A stretch of 64,000 nucleotides of DNA from Archivesica marissinica (taxonomy: Eukaryota; Mollusca; Bivalvia; Venerida; Vesicomyidae). Position 1 is the stretch's first letter. Every line of letters starts with the position of its first letter. The stretch spans positions 43,517,372 through 43,581,371 of the forward strand of contig CM026398.1 in the NCBI GenBank assembly GCA_014843695.1, read 5' to 3'. Both the position numbers and the translations under genes were made by a program. The notes beneath the pieces were generated by a model. It ran no database searches and was not told the origin of the DNA. It saw only the letters and a list, made by a program, of their open reading frames with translations. Positions 43,901 to 55,900 of this stretch are shown one piece after another.

Positions 43901-46900
43901 TGCGCTAATCGGACAAATACTCTTGCAACTGTGATAACAAAATCGATAATTATAAGTTGTTAAAACTTTGTTTCCAAATCATGGGTAATATTATTCTGTT
44001 CATATATTGCAAACAAACAAGTACATCTATTGTCATATGTAAGATGTCACCTTTGGCACATGTTTCAATCTGCGGGCCTCGTAACCGTGTAGAATATGTC
44101 GTTGTCTATTAAGGAATTGTTGCAGGGAAAACTCATGACTTCCTTTTTGTCTGTAAACAGACATATATACATATAAAGTAAACAGACATAATGTAAACAG
44201 ACATATATACATATAATGTAGCCAGACATATATACATATAATGTAACCAGACATATATACATATAATGCAACCAGACATATATACATATAATGTAAACAG
44301 ACATATATACATATAATGTAACCAGACATAATGTAACCAGACATAATGTAACCAGACATATATACATATAATGTAACCAGACATATATACATATAATGTA
44401 AACAGACATATATACATATAATGTAAACAGACATATATACATATAATGTAACCAGACATATATACATATAATGTAAACAGACATATATACATATAATGTA
44501 ACCAGACATATATACATATAATGTAACCAGACATATATACATATAATGTAACCAGACATAATGTAACCAGACATATATACATATAATGTAACCAGACATA
44601 TATACATATAATGTAACCAGACATATATACCGGTACATATAATGTAACCAGACATATATACATATAATGTAACCAGACATATAATGTAACCAGACATATA
44701 TACATATAATGTAAACAGACATATATACATATAATGTAAACAGACATATATACATATAATGTAACCAGACATATATACATATAATGTAACCAGACATATA
44801 TACATATAATGTAACCAGACATAATGTAACCAGACATATATACATATAATGTAAACAGACATATATACATATAATGTAACCAGACATAATGTAACCAGAC
44901 ATATATACATATAATGTAACCAGACATATATACATATAATGTAACCAGACATATATACCGGTACATATAATGTAACCAGACATATATACATATAATGTAA
45001 ACAGACATATATACATATAATGTAACCAGACATATAATGTAACCCAGACATATATACATATAATGTAACCAGACATATATACATATAATGTAACCAGATA
45101 TATATACATATAATGTAAACAGACATATATACATATAATGTAACCAGACATATAATGTAACCCAGACATATATACATATAATGTAACCAGACATATATAC
45201 ATATAATGTAACCAGACATATATACATATAATGTAAACAGACATATATACATATAATGTAAACAGACATATAATGTAACCCAGACATATATACATATAAA
45301 GTAACCCAGACATATATACATATAATGTAAACAGACATATATACATATAATGTAACCAGACATATATACATATAATGTAAACAGACATATATACATATAA
45401 TGTAAACAGACATATAATGTAACCCAGACATATATACATATAATGTAACCAGACATATATACATATAATGTAACCCAGACATATATACATATAATGTAAA
45501 CAGACATATATACATATAATGTAACCAGGCATATATACATATAATGCAACCAGACATATATACATATAATGTAACCAGACATATATACATATAATGCAAC
45601 CAGACATATATACATATAATGTAACCAGACATATATACATATAATGTAACCAGATATATATACATATAATGTAAACAGACATATATACATATAATGTAAC
45701 CAGACATATAATGTAACCCAGACATATATACATATAATGTAACCAGACATAAATACATATAATGTAACCAGACATATAATGTAACCCAGACATATATACA
45801 TATAATGTAACCAGACATATATACATATAATGTAACCAGACATATATACATATAATGTAAACAGACATATATACATATAATGTAAACAGACATATATACA
45901 TATAATGTAAACAGACATATATACATATAATGTAACCAGACATATATACATATAATGTAACCAGACATATATACATATAATGTAAACAGACATATATACA
46001 TATAATGTAACCAGACATAATGTAACCAGACATATATACATATAATGTAACCAGACATATATACATATAATGTAACCAGACATATATACCGGTACATATA
46101 ATGTAACCAGACATATATACATATAATGTAACCAGACATATAATGTAACCAGACATATATACATATAATGTAAACAGACATATATACATATAATGTAAAC
46201 AGACATATATACATATAATGTAACCAGACATATATACATATAATGTAACCAGACATATATACATATAATGTAACCAGACATATGTAACCAGACATATATA
46301 CATATAATGTAACCAGACATATATACATATAATGTAACCAGACATATATACATATAATGTAACCAGACATATACCGGTACATATAATGTAACCAGACATA
46401 TATACATATAATGTAAACAGACATATATACATATAATGTAACCAGACATATAATGTAACCCAGACATATATACATATAATGTAACCAGACATATATACAT
46501 ATAATGTAACCAGATATATATACATATAATGTAAACAGACATATATACATATAATGTAACCAGACATATAATGTAACCCAGACATATATACATATAATGT
46601 AACCAGACATATATACATATAATGTAACCAGACATATATACATATAATGTAAACAGACATATATACATATAATGTAAACAGACATATAATGTAACCCAGA
46701 CATATATACATATAAAGTAACCCAGACATATATACATATAATGTAAACAGACATATATACATATAATGTAACCAGACATATATACATATAATGTAAACAG
46801 ACATATATACATATAATGTAAACAGACATATAATGTAACCCAGACATATATACATATAATGTAACCAGACATATATACATATAATGTAACCCAGACATAT

Positions 46901-49900
46901 ATACATATAATGTAAACAGACATATATACATATAATGTAACCAGACATATAATGCAACCAGACATATATACATATAATGTAACCAGACATATATACATAT
47001 AATGCAACCAGACATATAATGTAACCAGACATATATACATATAATGTAACCAGACATATATACATATAATGTAAACAGACATATATACATATAATGTAAA
47101 CAGACATATATACATATAATGTAACCAGACATATATACATATAATGTAACCAGACATATATAATACATATAATGTAACCAGACATATATACATATAATGT
47201 AAACAGACATATATACATATAATGTAAACAGACATATATACATATAATGTAACCAGACATATATACATATAATGTAACCAGACATATATACATATAATGT
47301 AACCAGACATATATACATATAATGTAAACAGACATATATACATATAATGTAACCAGACATATATACATATAATGTAAACAGACATATATACATATAATGT
47401 AAACAGACATATATACATATAATGTAACCAGACATAATGTAACCAGACATATAAACATATAATGTAAACAGACATATATACATATAATGTAACCAGACAT
47501 AATGTAACCAGACATAATGTAACCAGACATATATACATATAATGTAACCAGACATATATACATATAATGTAACCAGACATATATACATATAATGTAACCA
47601 GACATAATGTAACCAGACATATATACATATAATGTAACCAGACATAATGTAACCAGACATATATACATATAATGTAACCAGACATAAATACATATAATGT
47701 AACCAGGCATATATACATATAATGCAACCAGACATATATACATATAATGTAACCAGACATATATACATATAATGCAACCAGACATATATACATATAATGT
47801 AACCAGACATATATACATATAATGTAACCAGATATATATACATATAATGTAAACAGACATATATACATATAATGTAACCAGACATATAATGTAACCCAGA
47901 CATATATACATATAATGTAACCAGACATAAATACATATAATGTAACCAGACATATAATGTAACCCAGACATATATACATATAATGTAACCAGACATATAT
48001 ACATATAATGTAACCAGACATATATACATATAATGTAAACAGACATATATACATATAATGTAAACAGACATATATACATATAATGTAAACAGACATATAT
48101 ACATATAATGTAAACAGACATATATACATACATATAATGTAACCAGACATATATACATATACCAGCTTATAATAATTATCATACAACACATGTTAATGTT
48201 ATTCAGATTGCCTGTAGTATGATGTGTATCATGTTTATACATTTTTAGAACATCACCAACACGTAACTCATTCAACACATGTAGAATAAGTCAACACATG
48301 TAGAATAACACATTGTAATTTCACTGATAAATATCTAAATTTCAATGGAAAGCGTAAAATAAAATATGCTATTTAACTCATTCAAACCAGTGAAATAAAA
48401 TCACATTTCAATTCATTTCGAGTTTTCTATATTTTATTCAAAAGAATAAAATAAAGTTGCATGAAAAACAACGTAATATTCCAATATTAACCCTTTGCAT
48501 GCTGAGGAAATTAAATGGAGGTCGCGTTCAATTCAGGTGCAAAAGGCAAGGAGTGCGAGCCCTGCTGAAGGCATTACAATTGTGCCCTTAGGCAAAGCAT
48601 TTAAATTCCACACAGCCTGTTCACTCTCCCTCATGGCGATGGATTTCATCAGGAATGAGGTCTAGAGAGTGATTAATATAAGTTGTAAGAACTAGTTTCG
48701 CAATCAAGCTAAAATAAATTTGTATAAACTACTCTAAGTAAATAAAATCACATTTGCAAACAACATAGAACCAGATCAGCCACAGCGTAATGCCGCGTGT
48801 GATCAGGATCTATGTTGTTTGCTATTCAGCCAAGTGTTTTAGCTCCACTATCTGAATAGCAAACAGCATAGAACCTGATCATGCAAACAGCACGTTCTGT
48901 GTCGTCTGATCAAGATCAGGATCTATGTTGTTTGCTATTTAGTCAAGTGTTTTAGCTCCACTATCTGAATAGCAAACAGCATAGAACCTGATCATGCAAA
49001 CAGCACGTTCTGTGTCGTCTGATCAAGATCAGGATCTATGTTGTTTGCTATTCAGCCAAGTGTTTTAGCTCCACTATCTGAATAGCAAACAGCATAGAAC
49101 CTGATCATGCAAACAGCACGTTCTGTGTCGTCTGATCAAGATCAGGATCTATGTTGTTTGCTATTTAGTCAAGTGTTTTAGCTCCACTATCTGAATAGCA
49201 AACAGCATAGAACCTGATCATGCAAACAGCACGTTCTGTGTCGTCTGATCAAGATCAGGATCTATGTTGTTTGCTATTCAGCCAAGTGTTTTAGCTCCAC
49301 TATCTGAATAGCAAACCGCATAGAGGCTGATCAGACGGCATGTTACAAAAATGGGATAATAGACTGAAAAGGCTTCTTTTAATTTCAAGGCAAAAGTTGA
49401 GAGACACGGAGATGACTGAACATTTGTCACAATTGGTTACTTTAAGCGACGCTACATCGGTGAAAACGCAAATAATTTAAATTATCTCATAAATGACAGT
49501 ATCACTAGTTTGATTTCGACTCCAATAATAAACGCACGCTAATTCAGGAGCATGGCTGACCGTGATATGAAATTCTACTTTCACTTGTGAATGTTTGCAG
49601 ACTGCAAAAACCTTGTTTATTGATTGAAAGTTAGTGTTCGAATTATTTCGAAAGAATTTGTAGTAGCAATGCATATATATGTAAAAAAAATGCTTTTTTT
49701 TGGCTTTTTATAATGTAATGTCGCTTTAAGCATTAGATGTTCCATCCTTGCAGGGACCTAGACACATGTTTTCCTGGACAGGTAGGCTTAGCTGACCTAA
49801 GCGGTTAACCAGTACTAAGCAATGTGTGTGAGGTGCCTTGGTCAATGACACTACGTGGCCTGACCGAGTATCGAACCAGGGACAGTTCGATTCCAAATTC

Positions 49901-52900
49901 TACACTACAACTGGACCACGGACGCCACTAGGTAAAATAATAAATGGAAACATACTCTAAGCTACAATAAGGTGCACAAGTAAATATAGATTAATTGCTA
50001 CAGAGTATTTGTTACGCTTTGGCATGTGTTCTTGTAAGACGCTATGTGTACATTTCACTTCTAGAGGAGATTTCTTTTGTTTTTGTGGTTTCAGATCGTA
50101 CAAACAGCTTAGGTTATATTGCGGCTCTCCAGATTGTAATAGGAAGACCCTGGGTGCACGTTCGGGCAGTATTTCAGGCACAGACGGACACCTGGGTAAA
50201 ACCACCGACCCTTCACAAGCAATAATTTGACATTCGAACCAGCAGCAGTGAGGGGCAGGTGATTTGAAGTCAACGACCGTAACCACTCAGCCACCCGTTC
50301 TATAGAATCAAAATAGCATACACGCTGTAAGGGCACTAGTTGTAGTTTAAATAATTAACCAATCAGAAATGAGAGAGTGGAGAGAAATTCAATAGGTTTT
50401 TAGCTTTCATTTCAATCCACTTGTATTTATTGTGTACATAATTATTTGTAGTAAATTATATTATATAATGTCGAATAAATATGTTTTAAACCAATCAGAA
50501 ATGATCGAAATATTATTACGCCTGATGAGACAACTAGTTCTTTGTGCTGGAATGAACATGTTAAATCTCTGATTGACCAAGCTATAATAGTAGGCCAACA
50601 TTATAAGAAGAGATTTCGGAAGGACAACCAAGTTGTACTGTTCCAAGTTATATACGCAACATCTTGAATGGTAGCCGTTACGATTGTACCCTTAGGAAAG
50701 GCATGTAAATTCCACATGCATCTTCTCCCTCCCTCGCGGCGATGGATTCCATCAGGAATGAGGTCTCGAGAGTGAAACATTCATGCCCTATAATATGCTT
50801 ACAAACATTCATGCCCTATAATATGCTTACAAACATTCATGCCCTATAATATGCTTACAAACATTCATGCCCTATAATATGCTTACAAACATTCATGCCC
50901 TATAATATGCTTACAAACATTCATGCCCTATACTATGCTTACAAACATTCATGCCCTATAATATGCTTACAAACATTCATGCCCTATAATATGCTTACAA
51001 ACATTCATGCCCTATAATATGCTTACAAACATTCATGCCCTATAATATGCTTACAAACATTCATGCCCTATAATATGCTTACAAACATTCATGCCCTATA
51101 ATATGCTTACAAACATTCATGCCCTATAATATGCTTACAAACATTCATGCCCTATAATATGCTTACAAACATTCATGCCCTATAATATGCTTACAAACAT
51201 TCATGCCCTATAATATGCTTACAAACATTCATGCCCTATAATATGCTTACAAACATTCATGCCCTATAATATGCTTACAAACATTCATGCCCTATAATAT
51301 GCTTACAAACATTCATGCTTTATAATATGCTTACAAACATTCATGCCCTATAATATGCTTACAAACATTCATGCCCTATAATATGCTTACAAACATTCAT
51401 GCCCTATAATATGCTTACAAACATTCATGCCCTATAATATGCTTACAAACATTCATGCCTTATAATATGCTTACAAACATTCATGCCCTATAATATGCTT
51501 ACAAACATTCATGCCTTATAATATGCTTACAAACATTCATGCCTTATAATATGCTTACAAACATTCATGCCCTATAATATGCTTACAAACATTCATGCCT
51601 TATAATATGCTTACAAACATTCATGCCCTATAATATGCTTACAAACATTCATGCCTTATAATATGCTTACAAACATTCATGCCCTATAATATGCTTACAA
51701 ACATTCATGCCCTATAATATGCTTACAAACATTCATGCCCTATAATATGCTTACAAACATTCATGCCCTATAATATGCTTACAAACATTCATGCCTTATA
51801 ATATGCTTACAAACATTCATGCCTTATAATATGCTTACAAACATTCATGCCCTATAATACGATTTTTAAAGGCTGATAATCTTGATACAATTATAGCAAG
51901 GACATCTGGGTTATATTTTATGCCAGATATTTGTGAATTTTCATTGGATTACAAGAAATAGTTTGTGAGACACAAGCTTACATGCAATGCTTGATTGCAG
52001 CGCTGACAAATGAGCAAGTGCAGTAGCTCCACCATCTCTTTGTACTAGTGATGTGCATCGGTTGCAAAATCCATAATCGATTAATCGGAATAATCGGACG
52101 GGTAAACCGATTAGATAATTGATTATTAATTGGGCAATTGATATAGTTATAAATCAAAATCATTCCATCTAATTTGTGAGTTTAACAATCTATTTAGTAC
52201 TAATAAATTACTTACAAGTTACTAGTTTCGACAAATTAGTTACTCAGTTACATCTGAGTACTAGACTTTCAGTTATTGGACTGCCACCTGATATAAAATT
52301 AGTTTTTAAGTTAATAGAGGACAGAACACTTAGTGACATACTAGTGAAAAGTCTAGTACTAGATACAGTTAGAATTGTTGTTGCAAACGTGCAATGCTAA
52401 TAAAATACAGCCAATAGTAAATCGTAGTTTTATTTGAGGTATAAACAATCATAAAAGTGAGAGACAAAAATAAAGACATAAAACCATCCGTTCAACATCT
52501 GATGTGTCGATCAAAACTATTATATGATACTGAACTTGAGACAGCTTCAATACAGAACAAATTATTTGAATTTGACGAAATATGGAAGTAATATGCTAAA
52601 AAGTTTTAATTAAAAATTATATTGAAAATAATTGTCATCAATCACTTGGTAGAATGTAGGCTGCAGACCACTTTTCTCTTTTATTTTCTTTCTAAGTGTA
52701 ACTGAACATTTTTTCAGCACTTTAAGGCCAACATGATAATGACTTGATATATTTATATACACTATTATTCATGCCGTTTGTTTATTCTACTCGTTAAAAA
52801 ATGTACATTATTGTAAGGTGTTTGTGGGATGCCCTCGACCCACAGGTCACCTATGACGAGGAAAATAAACGGGCCTTAAACGTGGTTCAAAAAAAAAAAA

Positions 52901-55900
52901 AAGACTCGATTATAATCGATTACACATTTTCACAATCGATTATCGCCGATGTCCATGCCGGCGAACGATTGTCGGCGACTTAGCGATAATCGGTTTATCA
53001 CTACTTTGTACAGTCGAGCTAACAAGTATCATGCCAAAGACATCCTAGTGTTATGGTGATATATAGGGTTGGGGTACAACACAATATCTGTATCTACGTG
53101 CAACGTTGGAAGTAGCTTGCCCATGCACAAATAAACAAGTACAATGTGGTCTTCATGACACGAGTTTTCATATATAGTAGGATTAACCTTGTCCCGTTTG
53201 TGAGCGCCTCTCGACACCATTATCCATTTCCAAATAGAAGAGCGCCCCACGACACCATTACCATTTCCAAATAGAAGCGCCTCTCAACACCATTATCCAT
53301 TTCCAAATAGAATAGCGCCTCTCGACACCATTATCCATTTCCAAATAGAATAGCGCCTCACAACACCATTATCCATTTCCAAATAGAAGAACGTCTCACA
53401 ACACCATTATCCATTTCCAAATAGAAGAGCCTCTCGACACCATTATCCATTTCCAAATAGAAACGCCTCTCGACACCATTATCCATTTCCAAATAGAATA
53501 GCGCCTCTTGACACCATTATCCATTTCCAAATAGAATAGCGCCTCTCGACACCATTATCCATTTCCAAATAGAAGAGCACCTCATGACACCATTATACAT
53601 TTCCAAATAGAAGAGCCTCTCAACACCATTATACATTTCCAAATAGAAGAGCGCTTCAACACAATTATCCATTAACAAATAGACGAGCGCCTCACGACAC
53701 CATTATCCATTTCCAAATAGAAGTGCGCTTCAACACCATTATCCCTTTCCAAATAGAAGAGCGCTTCAACACCATTATCCATTTCCAAATAGAAGAGCGC
53801 TTCAACACCATTATACATTAACAAATAGAAGTGCGCTTCAACACCATTAACCATTTCCAAATAGAAGAGCGCTTCAACACCATTATCCCTTTCCAAATAG
53901 AAGTGCGCTTCAACACCATTATCCATTTCCAAATAGAAGAGCGCTTCAACACCATTAACCATTTCCAAATAGAAGAGCGCTTCAACACCATTATCCATTT
54001 CCAAATAGAAGAGCGCTTCAACACCATTATCCATTTCCAAATAGAAGAGCGCTTCCACACCATTATCCATTTCCAAATAGAAGAGCGCTTCAACACCATT
54101 ATACATTAACAAATAGAAGTGCGCTTCAACACCATTATCCATTTCCAAATAGAAGAGCGCTTCCACACCATTATCCATTTCCAAATAGAATAGCGCCTCT
54201 CAACACCATTATCCATTTCCAAATAGAATAGCGCCTCTCGACACCATTATCTATTTCCAAATAGAAGAGCACCAACACGAGACCTCGGTTTAACGTCTCA
54301 TCTGAAAGACTGCTGGGAACGGGGAGTCCTTTTATAACGGGCATGAGCAAGCCACTTGCAAACCTACCAATCACTATATACAAAACGAGGTAAGTGTGAA
54401 CACACTAAAACATATTTATAATTGGTATTTTAAGTAAAATATGCTGCATTTAGTAAGAGATAACTGACATTAATTACCTCCCTTGTCCAACAAGGTGTCT
54501 GTAACATAATAGTGATACAAAATAGACAAAATCAATAACTTAATTAGTCTGTATCTTGTTTTGGAATGGCACACATAGACAACATCTCAGCTCATATAGC
54601 AATTGTCCAGCCCGATCTGGTGGAGGAAGACCCGTAGGTAGGCATGATGTCAAACGGAGTTAGGCACTGTATGGAATAAACCATGCTTGGATAGCTTCCT
54701 CACACTGCTGACACCAGTAGAACTCAAACCCACAGTGGTGAGGGGTTAGCAGTCACACACATGAACAACTTGGCCACGGAGATCAGTACCCCCATCCCAC
54801 CATGGTGGTCATCAATCAGTATCCTCATCCCACCATGGTGGTCATCAATCAGTACTCCCATCCCACCATGGTGGTCATCAACCAGTACCCCCATCCCACC
54901 AGGGTGGTCATCAATCAGTATCCCCATCCCACCATGGTGGTCATCAATCAGTATCCCCATCCCACCATGGTGGTCATCAATCAGTATCCCCATCCCACCA
55001 TGGTGGTCATCAATCAGTATCCCCATCCCACCATGGTGGTCATCAATCAGTATCCCCATCCCACCATGGTGATCATCAATCAGTATCCCCATCCCACCAT
55101 GGTGACCATCAACCAGTACCCCCATCCCACCATGGTGACCATCAACCAGTACCCCCATCCCACCATGGTGACCATCAATCAGTACCCCCATCCCACCATG
55201 GTGACCATCAATCAGTACCCCCATCCCACCATGGTGACCATCAATCAGTACTCCCATCCCACCATGGTGGTCATCAATCAGTACCCCATCCCACCATGGG
55301 TCATCAATCAGTACTCCCATCCCACCATGGTGGTCATCAATCAGTATCCCCATCCCACCATGGTGGTCATCAATCAGTACTCCCATCCCACCATGGTGGT
55401 CATCAATCAGTACCCCCATCCCACCATGGTGGTCATCAATCAGTACCCCCATCCCACCATGGTGGTCATCAATAAGTATCCCCATCCCACCATGGTGGTC
55501 ATCAATCAGTACTCCCATCCCACCATGGTGGTCATCAATCAGTATCCCCATCCCACCATGGTGGTCATCAATCAGTACCCCCATCCCACCATGGTGGTCA
55601 TCAATCAGTACTCCCATCCCACCATGGTGGTCATCAATCAGTATCCCCATCCCACCATGGTGGTCATCAATCAGTATCCCCATCCCACCATGGTGGTCAT
55701 CAATCAGTACTCCCATCCCACCATGGTGGTCATCAATCAGTACTCCCATCCCACCATGGTGGTCATCAATCAGTATCCCCATCCCACCATGGTGGTCATC
55801 AATCAGTACCCCCATCCCACCATGGTGGTCATCAATCAGTATCCCCATCCCACCATGGTGGTCATCAATCAGTATCCCCATCCCACCATGGTGGTCATCA

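Noticed and set aside
44033..48278. Three overlapping open frames of 1366-1381 codons
   Set aside because: They are readings of a 25-bp satellite without stops. The only real coding part is the 33-codon PTPDC1 exon at its left edge.
50777..51860. CRISPR-like regular array
   Set aside because: Direct tandem repeat of 28 bp with no spacers, in an animal intron.
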